DNA of 64,000 bases from Kineococcus endophyticus (GCF_040796495.1 NZ_JBFNQN010000011.1:124001-188000), one strand, 5' to 3'. Shown: positions 35,419 to 45,727, counted from the first letter of the stretch. Numbers and translations are program-made. Notes: a model not told the origin generated them from the sequence alone.

Positions 35419-37965
35419 GTGCCGCCGGGACCCACCACCTCGCTCGACGTCCTCGTCGCCACCCTCCTCGCCTCCCACCGCGACGCGCTGCCGGTCGGCG
35501 CCGTCGTCCCCGAGCTCCTCGCCACCCTGCAGGCGCACGGGGCCGCGGTCCTGCAGGCGCCGCCCGGCACCGGCAAGACGACGCTCGTCCCCCTGGCGCT
35601 GGCGGCGCAGGCTCCCGGCGGCGGTGTCCCGGGCCGCGTCGTCGTCGCCGAACCCCGCCGCGTGGCAGCCCGGGCCGCGGCCGCCCGGATGGCCTCGCTG
35701 CTCGGCGAACCGGTCGGCGGCACGGTCGGGTACGCCGTCCGCGGCGACCGGCGCGTCGGGCCGGGCACCCGTGTCGAGGTCGTGACGACGGGCCTGCTGC
35801 TGCGCCGGCTGCTGCGCGACCCCGAGCTGCCCGGGGTCTCGGTCCTCCTGCTCGACGAGGTGCACGAGCGCCAGCTCGACGCCGACCTCGTCCTCGCCTT
35901 CGCGCTGCAGACCCGTGAGCTGCTGCGCGAGGACCTCCGCCTGGTCGCGGCCTCGGCGACCCTCGACGTCCCGCGCCTGGCCGAGCTGCTCGCAGCGCCC
36001 GTCGTGACGGCGACCGCCCCCGTCCACCCCCTCGACGTGCAGTGGTGCCCGCCCGCGCGGCCCGTGCGCCCGCCGGACGGCCTGCGCGTGGACCCGGCCC
36101 TCCTCGACCACGTCGCCGGACTCGTGCGGCGGGCGCTGGCCGAACGCGACGGGGACGTCCTGGTGTTCCTGCCCGGGACCGGGGAGATCCGCGCCGTCGG
36201 GGGGCGCCTGGCGGGCGTCGATGCGGAGGTCGTCCCGTTGCACGGCAGGCGGTCTGCGGCCGAGCAGGACGCCGCCCTCAGGCCGGGGGAGCGGCGCCGC
36301 GTCGTGCTGGCCACCGCCGTCGCCGAGTCCAGCCTCACCGTCCCCGGCGTCCGCGTCGTCGTCGACGCGGGGCTCGCCCGGGTGCCCCGCTTCGACCACG
36401 CGCGCGGGTTCGGCGGGCTCGACACCGTCCGGGTCTCGCGGGCGGGCGCCGACCAGCGCGCCGGCCGCGCGGCCCGCGAGGCTCCCGGGGCGGTCTACCG
36501 CGCGTGGTCGGCCGCCGAGCACGCGCTGCTGACCCCGCACACGGCGCCGGAGGTCCTCACCGCCGACCTCACCGCCTTCGCGCTGCTGTGCGCGGGGTGG
36601 GGCGACGTCGACGACCTGCCCCTGCTGGACGCCCCGCCGCCCGGTCCGCTCGCGGCCGCGCGCGAGGTCCTTTACCGCCTGGGTGCGCTCGCGGACGGCG
36701 CCCTCACCCCGCTCGGGCGGCGCATGGCCGACGTCGGTCTGCACCCGCGGCTGGCCCGCGCCCTGCTCGACGGCGCCGACCGGGTCGGGGCCCGCCCCGC
36801 CGCGGAGGTCGTCGCGCTGCTGTCCGAAGAGGGCGGTCCCGGTTCCGGCGACGACCTCGTCGCGCGCTGGCGCGCGGCCCACCGCGAGCACCGGACCCCG
36901 TGGCACCGCGAGGTGGACCGGCTCCTCGCCGCGCTGCCCGCGGGGGCGTCGAGCCGGAGGGGGCCGGGGACGCCCCGGGACGCGGCCGCGGGGCTCGTCG
37001 TCGCCCTGGCCCACCCCGAGCGGGTCGCCCGGCGCCGCAGCGAGGACGGGACCGCCTACGCGACCGCGGGCGGGACGGGGGTCGAGCTCGCGCCCGGCAG
37101 CGGGCTGCGCGGCGCGCCGTGGCTGGCCGTGGCCGCCGCCGACCGCGCCCCCGGCCGGGCCGCGGCCCGGGTCCGGGCGGCGGCGCCCCTCGACGAGGAC
37201 AGCGCCCGCCAGGTCGTCGGTGTGCGCGTGGTCGACGAGGTCGTCTGGGACGGCGACGTGCGGGCCCGTCGCGTCGAGCGGCTGGGGGAGCTGGAGCTGT
37301 CCGCCCGCCCCCTCGCCGACCCGCCCGCCGAGGCCGTCGCCGCGGCGGTCGCCGACGGCGTCCGGCGCGAGGGGCTGCAGCTGCTGACCTTCGGCGCCGC
37401 GGCCCGGTCGTTGCGGGCCCGCGTCGCGTGCTGCCGTGCGGCGCAGGGCGGTCCGTGGCCGGACCTGTCCGACGAGCACCTGCTGGCGACCCTGCCGCAG
37501 TGGCTCGGCGCGCAGCTGGCGGGGGTCCGCTCGCGCCGCGACCTGGCGCGCATCGACGTGCTCACCGCGATGCGCGCGCTCCTGCCCTGGCCGCAGGCGG
37601 GCCGCCTCGACGAGCTCGCCCCCGTCGACCTGCCGGTCCCGTCCGGCCGGCGCGTGGCGCTCGACTACACCGACCCGGCCGCGCCCGTCCTCGCCCTGAA
37701 GCTGCAGGAGGCGTTCGGCTGGACGGCGACGCCCCGGCTCGTCGAGGGCCGGGTCCCCGTCGTCCTGCACCTGCTCTCACCCGCGGGCCGGCCGCTGGCG
37801 GTGACGGCGGACCTGGAGTCGTTCTGGCGCGGCGTCTACCCGTCGGTCCGGGCGGAGAACCGCGGCCGCTACGTCAAGCACCCCTGGCCGGAGGACCCGT
37901 CCACCGCCGTCCCCACGGCGCGCACCACGCGCGCCGCGAGAGGTCCGGGACGCGGCTCAGGCTGA
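35419..37965 (+). CDS. hrpB: ATP-dependent helicase HrpB
   Basis: An 848-residue DExH-box helicase. Walker A is APPGTGKTTLVPLAL near residue 50, then EPRRVAARAAA, VTTGLLLRRLL, DEVHER and SATLD. In the second lobe come VFLPGTGEI, AESSLTVPGVRVVVD and AGRAAREAPG. The C-terminal HrpB-specific region (PLAVTADLESFWRGVYPSVRAENRGRY and KHPWPEDP) is diagnostic. It is an RNA helicase of the DEAH/RHA group with no firmly known substrate. The GTG at 35419 is six bases after CAGGAT. The last 9 bases overlap the convergent phosphoribosyltransferase gene. Confidence 0.95.
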   Translation: MPPGPTTSLDVLVATLLASHRDALPVGAVVPELLATLQAHGAAVLQAPPGTGKTTLVPLALAAQAPGGGVPGRVVVAEPRRVAARAAAARMASLLGEPVGGTVGYAVRGDRRVGPGTRVEVVTTGLLLRRLLRDPELPGVSVLLLDEVHERQLDADLVLAFALQTRELLREDLRLVAASATLDVPRLAELLAAPVVTATAPVHPLDVQWCPPARPVRPPDGLRVDPALLDHVAGLVRRALAERDGDVLVFLPGTGEIRAVGGRLAGVDAEVVPLHGRRSAAEQDAALRPGERRRVVLATAVAESSLTVPGVRVVVDAGLARVPRFDHARGFGGLDTVRVSRAGADQRAGRAAREAPGAVYRAWSAAEHALLTPHTAPEVLTADLTAFALLCAGWGDVDDLPLLDAPPPGPLAAAREVLYRLGALADGALTPLGRRMADVGLHPRLARALLDGADRVGARPAAEVVALLSEEGGPGSGDDLVARWRAAHREHRTPWHREVDRLLAALPAGASSRRGPGTPRDAAAGLVVALAHPERVARRRSEDGTAYATAGGTGVELAPGSGLRGAPWLAVAAADRAPGRAAARVRAAAPLDEDSARQVVGVRVVDEVVWDGDVRARRVERLGELELSARPLADPPAEAVAAAVADGVRREGLQLLTFGAAARSLRARVACCRAAQGGPWPDLSDEHLLATLPQWLGAQLAGVRSRRDLARIDVLTAMRALLPWPQAGRLDELAPVDLPVPSGRRVALDYTDPAAPVLALKLQEAFGWTATPRLVEGRVPVVLHLLSPAGRPLAVTADLESFWRGVYPSVRAENRGRYVKHPWPEDPSTAVPTARTTRAARGPGRGSG

Positions 37966-38517
37966 GACGACCCCGGGGACGGGACCCAGCGCCGACCAGG
38001 GGAACTCGATCCACCGGTCGGTCTCGCGCCAGGCCCAGTCCGGCTCCCGGGTCGTCGTCGGCTTGCGGTAGACGACGACCGAACGCGCCCGCACGCCCGC
38101 GTCGGCGCACAGCGCGACGACGACGCCGAGGGTGCGGCCGGTGTCGGCGACGTCGTCCACGACGAGCACGTCGCGGCCGGCGAGCTCGGTGAGGTCCACC
38201 GACGGCGCGAGCACGACCGGTTCCGGCAGCCGGGAGTCGACGCCGGTGTAGAACTCGACGTTGATGGTGGCCGTCTCCTTGACGTCCAGCGCGTACGCCA
38301 GGCCCGCGGCCAGCGGCAGCCCGCCCCGGGCGATGCCGAGCACGACGCCGGGCCGGAAGCCGTCACGGGCGATGTTCGTCGCGAGGTCGCGGACGGCGTC
38401 GCCGAAGGTCGACCACGTCAGCACCTCCCGGTCGGCGGGAGCGGGCCCGGTGTCGGGCCCGGAGTCGGGCTCGGAGTCGGGCTCGGAGTCGGGCTGGGAG
38501 GCGGACGGTGCGGTCAC
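37957..38517 (-). CDS. Phosphoribosyltransferase (hypoxanthine/xanthine type)
   Basis: A 186-residue type I phosphoribosyltransferase. The PRPP-binding motif is VLVVDDVADTGRTL near residue 115, the flexible-loop region and GIARGGLPLAAGLAYAL lie before it, and the hood ends with DRWIEFPW, as in Gpt-like enzymes that salvage xanthine or guanine. The first 28 residues are an acidic tandem (DSEPDSEPDSGPD) encoded by a 12-bp DNA repeat, unusual for the family. GTG 38517 follows TAGCCT by six bases, so leaderless. It is divergent from the flavoprotein gene at 38624. Confidence 0.9.
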   Translation of the reverse strand: MTAPSASQPDSEPDSEPDSGPDTGPAPADREVLTWSTFGDAVRDLATNIARDGFRPGVVLGIARGGLPLAAGLAYALDVKETATINVEFYTGVDSRLPEPVVLAPSVDLTELAGRDVLVVDDVADTGRTLGVVVALCADAGVRARSVVVYRKPTTTREPDWAWRETDRWIEFPWSALGPVPGVVSA

Positions 38518-38623
38518 GGGGCGAGGCTAGCTGCGGGCCGTTCCCCGACGCGCGAGCCCGCGGGACATTACGATCACTCTTCGTGACGACTGGTGCACGC
38601 ACTCGACGGTGCCGGGGGTGGAC

Positions 38624-39676
38624 GTGAGTCCCGCCCTGCACACCGTCGACGTGGCCGTCGTCGGTGCGGGCCAGGGGGGTCTGTCGGCCGCCTTCTTCCT
38701 CGACCGCGCCGGGCTGGACCCCGGACGCGGCTACGTCGTCCTCGACGGGGACGACGAACCCGGCGGCGCGTGGCGCCACCGCTGGCCCGGGCTCGTCATG
38801 GCGCGCGTGAACGGCGTCCACGACCTGCCCGGCTTCCCCCTCGGGGCGGTGGACCCGCAGGCCCCGGCCCGCGAGGTCGTGCCCGCCTACTTCGCCGAGT
38901 ACGAACTGCGGCTCGGCATGCCCGTGCGGCGGCCCGTCGTCGTGCACGACGTCCGTCCCGCCGGGGCCCGCCTGCTCGTCACGTCCTCGGCGGGGACCTT
39001 CGCGGCCCGCGCGGTCGTCAACGCCACCGGGACGTGGACCCGGCCGTTCTGGCCGTCCTACCCCGGCCGCGGGAGCTTCCGCGGCCGGCAGCTGCACACG
39101 GCCGACTACGCCGGCCCGCAGGAGTTCACGGGGCAGCACGTCGTCGTCGTCGGCGGGGGCATCTCCGCGGTGCAGCACCTGGAGGACCTCGCCGCCCACG
39201 GCGTCGGCACGACGTGGGTCACGCGCCACGAGCCCGTCTTCCGCGAGGACTTCGACGTCGAGGCGCGCCGGGCCGCCGTGGAGGTCGTGGCCCAGCGGGT
39301 GGCGGCGGGGGAGCCACCCGGCAGCGTCGTCTCGGCCACCGGTCTCCTGCTGACCCCCGAGGTCGCCGCCCTGCGCGACCGCGGCGTCCTCAAGCGCCAC
39401 CCCGCGTTCTCCCGCATCACGCCCGACGGCGTCGAGTGGGCCGACGGCTCCCGGCAGGGCGCGGACGCGATCCTGTGGGCCACCGGGTTCCGCCCGGCCC
39501 TGGACCACCTCCGCAGCCTGCACCTGCGCGAACCCGGCGGCGGCATCCTCGTCGACGGCACCCGCGTGGTCCGCGAACCCCGGTTGCACCTCGTCGGGTA
39601 CGGCCCGTCGGCCAGCACCGTGGGGGCGAGCCGCGCCGCGCGGCAGGCCGTCCACGAGGTCCTCGCGGGGCGCTGA
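38624..39676 (+). CDS. FAD/NAD(P)-dependent flavoprotein (flavin monooxygenase-like)
   Basis: A 350-residue two-dinucleotide-binding protein. The N-terminal FAD motif is VAVVGAGQGGLSAAFFL, the FAD signature is DGDDEPGGAWRHRW, and an NADPH motif (VVVVGGGISAVQHLEDL) lies near residue 170. Further on, ILWATGFRPALDHL and LHLVGYGPSASTVGASRAAR match the ATG/GD motifs. This is the arrangement of small bacterial FMO-like or thioredoxin reductase-like proteins, and the substrate is unknown. GTG 38624 is chosen for the short lead into the dinucleotide fold; GTG 38609 or 38618 are alternatives. TACGAT at 38569 is a possible -10. Confidence 0.88.
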   Translation: MSPALHTVDVAVVGAGQGGLSAAFFLDRAGLDPGRGYVVLDGDDEPGGAWRHRWPGLVMARVNGVHDLPGFPLGAVDPQAPAREVVPAYFAEYELRLGMPVRRPVVVHDVRPAGARLLVTSSAGTFAARAVVNATGTWTRPFWPSYPGRGSFRGRQLHTADYAGPQEFTGQHVVVVGGGISAVQHLEDLAAHGVGTTWVTRHEPVFREDFDVEARRAAVEVVAQRVAAGEPPGSVVSATGLLLTPEVAALRDRGVLKRHPAFSRITPDGVEWADGSRQGADAILWATGFRPALDHLRSLHLREPGGGILVDGTRVVREPRLHLVGYGPSASTVGASRAARQAVHEVLAGR

Positions 39677-39701
39677 CGGGGCGCGGGTACGTTCTGCGCC
39701 C

Positions 39702-40193
39702 ATGAGCTCCCCCTTCTCCGTGCCCCTCACGGCGCTCGCCGGCGGACCGCTGCCCGCGGACGCCCTCGACGGTCGTGCCGTCCTCGTCGTCAACGTGGCC
39801 TCCCGGTGCGGGCTGACCCCGCAGTACGAGGCCCTGGAAGCCCTGCACCGGGAGTTCGCCGACCGCGGGTTCACCGTCCTCGGCGTGCCCTGCAACCAGT
39901 TCAACGGCCAGGAACCCGGGACCGACGAGGAGATCGCCGAGTACTGCTCGGCCACCTGGGGCACGACGTTCCCCATGACGACGAAGGCCGACGTCAACGG
40001 TCCCGACCGCCACCCGCTGTACGACGTCCTGAGCGCCACCCCCGACGCGGACGGCGAGGCCGGCGACGTCACCTGGAACTTCGAGAAGTTCCTCGTCGCC
40101 CCCGACGGGCGCGTCGTGGGCCGCTTCCGCCCGCGCACGACCCCCGACGACCCGGCCCTGCGGGCCGCGGTCGAGGAGGTCCTGCCGGCCTGA
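39702..40193 (+). CDS. Glutathione peroxidase family protein (thioredoxin-type)
   Basis: A 163-residue peroxidase of the GPx family. [15 protein letters not shown] holds the peroxidatic Cys (Cys rather than selenocysteine), and [22 protein letters not shown] holds further Cys residues that can act in resolution. WNFEKFLV provides the catalytic Trp and Asn. Since actinobacteria use mycothiol and thioredoxin rather than glutathione, the reductant is probably thioredoxin (inference). It is cytoplasmic and 26 bases after the flavoprotein gene. ATG 39702 follows TACGTT by eight bases, so it may also have its own leaderless promoter. Confidence 0.93.
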   Translation: MSSPFSVPLTALAGGPLPADALDGRAVLVVNVASRCGLTPQYEALEALHREFADRGFTVLGVPCNQFNGQEPGTDEEIAEYCSATWGTTFPMTTKADVNGPDRHPLYDVLSATPDADGEAGDVTWNFEKFLVAPDGRVVGRFRPRTTPDDPALRAAVEEVLPA

Positions 40194-40200
40194 GCGCCGT

Positions 40201-40890
40201 TCACGTGCGGCGCAACGGTTCGGCGAGCGCGAAGGGCACCGTGAGGACGCCCCGCCGCACCCGGACGTGGTAGCGCGACCGCCCCACCTTCACGACCTCG
40301 CCCGTGGCGCCCGCGTGCGGCCCGCCGCCCCCGACCCGCACGCGGGCGCCGACCGGCAGCCGGTCCCGGACGACGGGGCCGACGCTCCCGGCGGCCAGGT
40401 GGGCCCAGTCCTCCTGGTAGCTGGCGGGCAGCGCGGACGGGGCCACCGGGCGGCCGTGGAAGGTCCAGCTGACGACGTGGGACGGGTCGAAGCCCGGCCC
40501 GCAGCGCGCGCACGAGACGACGCGCGCCGGGCGGCGGTGGCGGGTCGCGACGTGGCCCGCGGGGCAGGTCCCCGTCCACGGGCCGGGCGGGCGCGGTCCC
40601 TGGGAGGTGCGCTCGGCCGAGCAGCCGATGCGCCGCGCCGTCGCCCGCCAGACGGCGTCGTGGCCGTGCCGGGGACCGACGAGCGCGTGCGCGATCTCGT
40701 GCAGGACGGTGTCCCGGACCTCGGCCTCGTCGTGCAGCGCCGTGAGCGGTCCGCTCAGCCCGATCTCGCGCCGGTCGGCCCGGCAGACCCCGGCCCGCGT
40801 CTTGGCCCGGTCGAGCACCACCGTCCAGCCGTGCAGCCCGTGCTGGGCGACCAGCTCCCGCGCCATGACCAGCGCCTCGCGCACGTCCAC
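40201..40890 (-). CDS. SprT-like zinc-dependent domain protein
   Basis: A 229-residue protein. Residues 1-95 resemble SprT-like metalloprotease domains ([30 protein letters not shown], then [20 protein letters not shown] with HExxH and a third His). A short Cys/His cluster follows (TGTCPAGH...CARCGPGF) that may bind zinc, then a C-terminal KOW- or SH3-like segment ([32 protein letters not shown]). Related eukaryotic proteases cut DNA-crosslinked proteins; the bacterial role is unknown. GTG 40890 has GAGGGG five bases upstream; GTG 40908 is an alternative. Confidence 0.85.
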   Translation of the reverse strand: MDVREALVMARELVAQHGLHGWTVVLDRAKTRAGVCRADRREIGLSGPLTALHDEAEVRDTVLHEIAHALVGPRHGHDAVWRATARRIGCSAERTSQGPRPPGPWTGTCPAGHVATRHRRPARVVSCARCGPGFDPSHVVSWTFHGRPVAPSALPASYQEDWAHLAAGSVGPVVRDRLPVGARVRVGGGGPHAGATGEVVKVGRSRYHVRVRRGVLTVPFALAEPLRRT

Positions 40891-41006
40891 CCGCACCCCT
40901 CGCCTCACCCCGGCCCTGTCCGACGCGCCGCATCAGAGCACAGCCGTCCGACACGGGGGGTCCTGCCCGGGAGCGCCCTGGGGACGGACGTCCCCCGGGG
41001 ACGAGA

Positions 41007-41035
41007 AAGGGCGTCGCACGGTGTGCGACGCCCTT
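41007..41035 (-). terminator. Terminator of tRNA-Arg
   Basis: A perfect 13-bp stem (AAGGGCGTCGCAC with GTGCGACGCCCTT) around a three-base loop, starting six bases after the encoded CCA end of the tRNA. The minus-strand sequence that follows is TTTCTCGT. Confidence 0.85.
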
Positions 41036-41040
41036 CGTGG

Positions 41041-41115
41041 TGGTGCCCCCGGCAGGACTCGAACCTGCGCACACGGCTCCGGAGGCCGATGCTCTATCCG
41101 CTGAGCTACGGGGGC
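41041..41115 (-). tRNA. tRNA-Arg (anticodon CCG)
   Basis: A 75-nt cloverleaf on the minus strand. The acceptor arm is GCCCCCG with CGGGGGC and discriminator A, and CCA is encoded (41041-41043). The D arm is GCTC/GAGC, the anticodon loop is CTCCGGA with anticodon CCG reading CGG codons, and the T arm is GCAGG-TTCGAGT-CCTGC. Base pair 27-43 appears as U·U, a slight weakness in an otherwise standard structure. It is followed by a strong hairpin and stands alone between sprT-like and argS. Confidence 0.96.
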
Positions 41116-41244
41116 CCTGCGGTGCGTCGCAGACACTACCAGCGATGGGTGCCCGCCCCGACCAGGACCGCCCCGCCCGGCGTCCGGTTCGTCCCTGTGG
41201 GTGGCGGACGGAGGGGAGGCGCTGCGCCGGTAGGCTTGCCACTC

Positions 41245-42909
41245 GTGACTCCCGCCGAGCTCTCAGCTGCCCTGAGGGACGCCCTGACCACGGCCGTGAC
41301 GGCCGGAGAGCTGTCCCTCGACCCCGCCGACGTGCCGGCCGAGGTCCGCGTGGAGCGCCCCAAGAACCGCGACCACGGCGACTGGGCCACCAACGTCGCC
41401 CTCCAGCTGGCGAAGAAGGCCGGGACGGCGCCGCGCGAGGTCGCCGCCGTCCTGCAGCGCCGCCTCCTGCAGGTCGAGGGCGTGCAGGCCGTCGACATCG
41501 CCGGCCCCGGGTTCCTCAACATCACCCTCGAGGCCGCCGCCGCGGGCGACCTCGCGCGCGTCGTCGTCGAGGCCGGCCCGGCCTTCGGCCGCGCCGCCGC
41601 ACCGAGCGGGGAGAAGGTCAACCTCGAGTTCGTCTCGGCCAACCCGACCGGCCCGATCCACCTCGGCGGCACGCGCTGGGCCGCCGTCGGCGACTCCCTG
41701 GCCCGGGTCCTGCAGGCTGCGGGGGCCGAGGTCACCCGCGAGTACTACTTCAACGACCACGGCGCCCAGATCGACCGGTTCGCACGGTCCCTGCTGGCCC
41801 GCGCCCACGGGGAACCCGCGCCCGAGGACGGGTACGGCGGCGACTACATCGGCGACATCGCCGACGCCGTGCTGGCCCGCGTGCCCGGGTTGCGGGACCT
41901 GCCGCGCGAGCAGCAGCAGGAGACGTTCCGCCGCGAGGGCGTCGACCTCATGTTCACCGAGATCAAGCAGTCCCTCGCCGAGTTCGGCGTCGAGTTCGAC
42001 GTCTACTTCCACGAGGACTCCCTGCACAGCACCGGCGCCGTCGACCGCGCCGTGCAGCGCCTGCGCGACCTCGGCCGGATGTACGAGGCCGACGGCGCGA
42101 CCTGGCTGCGCACCAGCGACTTCGGCGACGACAAGGACCGCGTGGTCCTCAAGAGCGACGGCAACCCGGCCTACATCTCCGGCGACCTGGCGTACTACCT
42201 CGACAAGCGCGAACGCGGGTTCGACCGCTGCGTGATCATGCTCGGCGCTGACCACCACGGGTACGTCGGCCGGATGATGGCGATGTGCGCGGCGTTCGGC
42301 GACGAACCCGGTGTGAACCTCGAGATCCTCATCGGCCAGATGGTGAACCTCGTCCGCGACGGCGTCCCGGTCCGGATGAGCAAGCGCGCCGGCACGGTCG
42401 TGACGATGGAGGACCTCGTCGGCGCCGTCGGCGTCGACGCGGCCCGGTACTCCCTCGTGCGCTCCAGCGTCGACTCGAGCATCGACATCGACCTGGACCT
42501 GCTGACGAAGCGGACCAACGACAACCCCGTCTTCTACGTGCAGTACGCCCACGCCCGGACGGCGAACGTCGGCGTGAACGCGGCCACGGCCGGGGTGCGC
42601 CGCGAGGACGCCTTCGACCCCTCGCTGCTGACCGACGAGACGGAGTCCCTCCTGCTCGCCGCCCTCGCCGAGTTCCCCGAGGTCGTGCGCCGCGCCGGGG
42701 AGCTGCGCGAACCGCACCGCGTCGCGCGGTACCTGGAGGAGCTCGCCGGCCGGTTCCACAAGTTCTACGACGCCTGCCGCGTCACGCCCCGCGCGGGCGA
42801 GGACGTGACCGACGTGCACCGCACCCGGTTGTGGCTCAACGACGCCACCCGCCAGGTGCTCGCCAACGGTCTGGCCCTGCTCGGCGTCTCGGCGCCGGAA
42901 CGCATGTGA
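41245..42909 (+). CDS. argS: Arginyl-tRNA synthetase
   Basis: A class I aminoacyl-tRNA synthetase, 554 residues, charging tRNA-Arg. The N-terminal additional domain (residues 1-100) leads to the HIGH-type motif [18 protein letters not shown], then [20 protein letters not shown], the catalytic [33 protein letters not shown] and the KMSKS-like MSKRAG. It ends with the DALR anticodon domain (YVQYAHART to [20 protein letters not shown]). Having argS beside tRNA-Arg(CCG) may be chance. GTG 41245 follows TAGGCT by eight bases, so it may be leaderless. It heads the run argS-lysA-hom-thrC-thrB. Confidence 0.97.
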   Translation: MTPAELSAALRDALTTAVTAGELSLDPADVPAEVRVERPKNRDHGDWATNVALQLAKKAGTAPREVAAVLQRRLLQVEGVQAVDIAGPGFLNITLEAAAAGDLARVVVEAGPAFGRAAAPSGEKVNLEFVSANPTGPIHLGGTRWAAVGDSLARVLQAAGAEVTREYYFNDHGAQIDRFARSLLARAHGEPAPEDGYGGDYIGDIADAVLARVPGLRDLPREQQQETFRREGVDLMFTEIKQSLAEFGVEFDVYFHEDSLHSTGAVDRAVQRLRDLGRMYEADGATWLRTSDFGDDKDRVVLKSDGNPAYISGDLAYYLDKRERGFDRCVIMLGADHHGYVGRMMAMCAAFGDEPGVNLEILIGQMVNLVRDGVPVRMSKRAGTVVTMEDLVGAVGVDAARYSLVRSSVDSSIDIDLDLLTKRTNDNPVFYVQYAHARTANVGVNAATAGVRREDAFDPSLLTDETESLLLAALAEFPEVVRRAGELREPHRVARYLEELAGRFHKFYDACRVTPRAGEDVTDVHRTRLWLNDATRQVLANGLALLGVSAPERM

Positions 42910-42923
42910 GGGGAGGGACACCC

Positions 42924-44315
42924 GTGGCGGACATCGCCGTCGTCCCCGCGTGGCTCACGCCGCCGGCCGACGTCAACGAACTGCTCCCGCAGCTGTGGGC
43001 CCGCACCGTCGCCCGCGGCGACGACGGGGCCCTGCGCGTCGGCGGGGTCGGCGTGGCCGACCTCGCGCGCGAGCACGGCACCCCGCTGTTCGTCGTCGAC
43101 GAGCTGGACTTCCGCTCGCGCGCGACGGCGTTCCGCGACGCCTTCGCCGACGCCTTCGCCGACCTGTGCGGCGGTGCGGACGTCTACTACGCGTCCAAGG
43201 CGTTCCTCGCCACGGGCGTCGCGCGCTGGATCGCCCAGGACGGCCTGCACCTGGACACGGCGTCGGGCGGTGAGCTCGAGCTCGGCCTGCGCGGCGGTGT
43301 CCTGCCGGGACGGATCGCCCTGCACGGCAACAACAAGTCGCGCCGCGAGATCGCGACGGCGCTCGAGGCCGGCGTCGGCCGGATCGTCGTGGACTCCCTG
43401 GGCGAGATCGACCTCGTCGCCGACCTGGCCCGTGAGCGGGGCGTCGTGGCGCCCGTGATGCTGCGGGTCACCGTGGGCGTGGAGGCGCACACGCACCAGT
43501 ACGTCGCGACGGCGCACGAGGACCAGAAGTTCGGGCTGTCGCTGGCCTCGGGCCAGGCGGAGGCCGCCGTCGCCCGCGCCCTGGCCCGGCCCGAGCTGCA
43601 GCTCCTCGGACTGCACAGCCACATCGGTTCGCAGATCTTCGACATGGGCGGCTTCGAGGTCTCGGCCCGCCGGCTGCTGGAGCTGCACCGCCGCGTGGAG
43701 CGCGTGCACGGGGTCGAACTGCCCGAGATCGACCTCGGCGGCGGCTACGGCGTGGCCTACACCTCCGCGGACAAGCCGCTGGCCCCCCGCGAGATCGCCG
43801 GCCGGATGGCCGAGATCGTGGCCCGCGAGTGCCTCGTCCAGGGCATCGCCGTGCCCCGCGTCTCCGTCGAGCCGGGCCGCGCCATCGCGGCCCCGAGCAC
43901 CTTCACGCTCTACGAGGTCGGGGCGACGAAGGACGTCGAGCTCGACGGCGGGACGCGCCGACGGTACGTCTCGGTCGACGGCGGCATGAGCGACAACATC
44001 CGCACCGCGCTCTACGACGCGGACTACTCCGCGACGATCGCCTCGCGCGCCTCGGACGCGACGGGCGTGCTGTCCCGCGTGGTCGGGAAGCACTGCGAGA
44101 GCGGGGACGTCGTCGTGCGCGACGAGTTCCTGCCCGACGACGCCGGCGCGGGTGACCTGCTCGCCGTGCCCGGTACCGGCGCCTACTGCCGCAGCATGGC
44201 GAGCAACTACAACCAGGTGCCGCGACCGGCGGTCGTCTCGGTGCGGGACGGGGCGACGTCCCTGCTGGTGCGCCGCGAGACGCCGGAGGACCTGCTCGCG
44301 CTCGACGCAGGCTGA
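42924..44315 (+). CDS. lysA: Diaminopimelate decarboxylase
   Basis: A PLP-dependent fold III decarboxylase converting meso-diaminopimelate to lysine, 463 residues. PLP Lys lies in DVYYASKAFLATGV near residue 93. HGNNKSRREI, GLHSHIGSQIFD, IDLGGGYGVAYT and SVEPGRAIAAPSTFTLYEVG (phosphate and substrate binding) follow, and the second-subunit residues are in GAYCRSMASNYNQVPRPAVV. The GTG start at 42924 has GGGGAGGG five bases upstream, 14 bases after argS, so co-transcription is likely. It is the last enzyme of the lysine branch, followed by the threonine branch. Confidence 0.97.
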   Translation: MADIAVVPAWLTPPADVNELLPQLWARTVARGDDGALRVGGVGVADLAREHGTPLFVVDELDFRSRATAFRDAFADAFADLCGGADVYYASKAFLATGVARWIAQDGLHLDTASGGELELGLRGGVLPGRIALHGNNKSRREIATALEAGVGRIVVDSLGEIDLVADLARERGVVAPVMLRVTVGVEAHTHQYVATAHEDQKFGLSLASGQAEAAVARALARPELQLLGLHSHIGSQIFDMGGFEVSARRLLELHRRVERVHGVELPEIDLGGGYGVAYTSADKPLAPREIAGRMAEIVARECLVQGIAVPRVSVEPGRAIAAPSTFTLYEVGATKDVELDGGTRRRYVSVDGGMSDNIRTALYDADYSATIASRASDATGVLSRVVGKHCESGDVVVRDEFLPDDAGAGDLLAVPGTGAYCRSMASNYNQVPRPAVVSVRDGATSLLVRRETPEDLLALDAG

Positions 44316-44428
44316 GGGGCCCGCGCACCGCGGGTGAGAGGGTTGGCCCGGTTCCTGCCGGACGGGCCGGGGCACGAGTGGCTGGACGGCGGGACGACGT
44401 TGCTGGACGGAAGTGGGGAGCACACGCT

Positions 44429-45727
44429 GTGGAGCCGGTGAAGGTCGCGCTGCTCGGGTGCGGTGTCGTGGGCACCGAGGTGGCACGGCTGCTGACGACG
44501 CAGGCCGACGAACTCGCGGCGCGCGTGGGTGCGCCGCTGGAGCTGGTGGGCATCGCGGTGCGGCGCCTGGGGCGCGACCGCGGGCTGGGGGTCGACCCCT
44601 CGCTCTTCACGACCGACGCCGAGGAGCTCGTGACGCGCGCCGACGTCGTCGTGGAGGTCATCGGCGGCATCGAGCCCGCGCGCTCGCTCATCCTGCGGGC
44701 CGTCGAGCACGGCGCCTCCGTCGTGACGGCCAACAAGGCGCTCCTCGCCGCGGACGGCCCGGCGCTGTACGAGGCGGCCGCCAAGGCCGGGGTCGACCTC
44801 TACTACGAGGCCTCCGTCGCCGGGGCGATCCCGCTGCTGCGTCCCCTGCGCGAGTCCCTCGTCGGCGACCGCGTCACGCGCGTGCTCGGCATCGTCAACG
44901 GGACGACGAACTACGTCCTGGACCAGATGGACACCTCGGGCATGGGCTTCTCCGAGGCCGTCGAGCAGGCCCAGGCCCTCGGGTACGCCGAGGCCGATCC
45001 GACCGCCGACGTCGAGGCCTTCGACGCGGCCGCCAAGGCCGCGATCCTGGCCTCCCTGGCCTTCCACACGCGCGTCAGCCTCGACGACGTGCACCGCGAG
45101 GGCATCACCGAGGTCAGCGCGGCGGACGTGCGCGCGGCCCAGCTGCAGGGCTGCGTCGTCAAGCTGCTGGCGATCTGCGAGCGCGGCACGGACGCCGACG
45201 GCGGCGAGGCCGTGTCCGTGCGCGTGCACCCGGCGATGCTGCCGCGCGAGCACCAGCTCGCGGGCGTCCGCGGTGCCTTCAACGCCGTCTACGTCGAGGC
45301 CGAGTCGGCCGGGCAGCTCATGTTCTACGGCCCCGGCGCCGGGGGGCAGCCCACGGCCAGCGCGGTCATGGGTGACGTCGTCGCCGTGGCCCGCCACAAG
45401 GTCGTCGGCGGCCGGGGGCCGGGGGAGTCGGCGTACGCGCAGCTCGCCGTGCAGCCCATGGCCGACACGGTCACCCGCTACCACGTGCGCCTCGACGTCG
45501 CCGACAAGCCGGGGGTGCTGGCCCAGGTCGCGGGCGTGTTCGCCGCGCACGGCGTCTCCATCGAGGCCGTGCAGCAGCGGCACGACGACGCCGGGCGCGC
45601 CGTCCTGGTCGTCGTGACGCACAGCGCCACCGACGCGGCCCTGTCGGCCACCGTCGACGAACTCGAACAGCTGGACATCGTGGACTCCGTGGCCGGTGTG
45701 CTGCGGGTCGAGGGAGGGGACGCCTGA
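44429..45727 (+). CDS. hom: Homoserine dehydrogenase
   Basis: Reduces aspartate semialdehyde to homoserine with NAD(P)H, 432 residues. The Rossmann start is [18 protein letters not shown], then [23 protein letters not shown], catalytic [13 protein letters not shown] and [15 protein letters not shown]-terminal ACT domain ([21 protein letters not shown] from about residue 350) provides allosteric control, usually by threonine. GTG 44429 has GGGGAG nine bases upstream; GTG 44438 is possible and would make a GTGA overlap with a small upstream ORF. It ends in a TGATG overlap with thrC. Confidence 0.97.
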   Translation: MEPVKVALLGCGVVGTEVARLLTTQADELAARVGAPLELVGIAVRRLGRDRGLGVDPSLFTTDAEELVTRADVVVEVIGGIEPARSLILRAVEHGASVVTANKALLAADGPALYEAAAKAGVDLYYEASVAGAIPLLRPLRESLVGDRVTRVLGIVNGTTNYVLDQMDTSGMGFSEAVEQAQALGYAEADPTADVEAFDAAAKAAILASLAFHTRVSLDDVHREGITEVSAADVRAAQLQGCVVKLLAICERGTDADGGEAVSVRVHPAMLPREHQLAGVRGAFNAVYVEAESAGQLMFYGPGAGGQPTASAVMGDVVAVARHKVVGGRGPGESAYAQLAVQPMADTVTRYHVRLDVADKPGVLAQVAGVFAAHGVSIEAVQQRHDDAGRAVLVVVTHSATDAALSATVDELEQLDIVDSVAGVLRVEGGDA

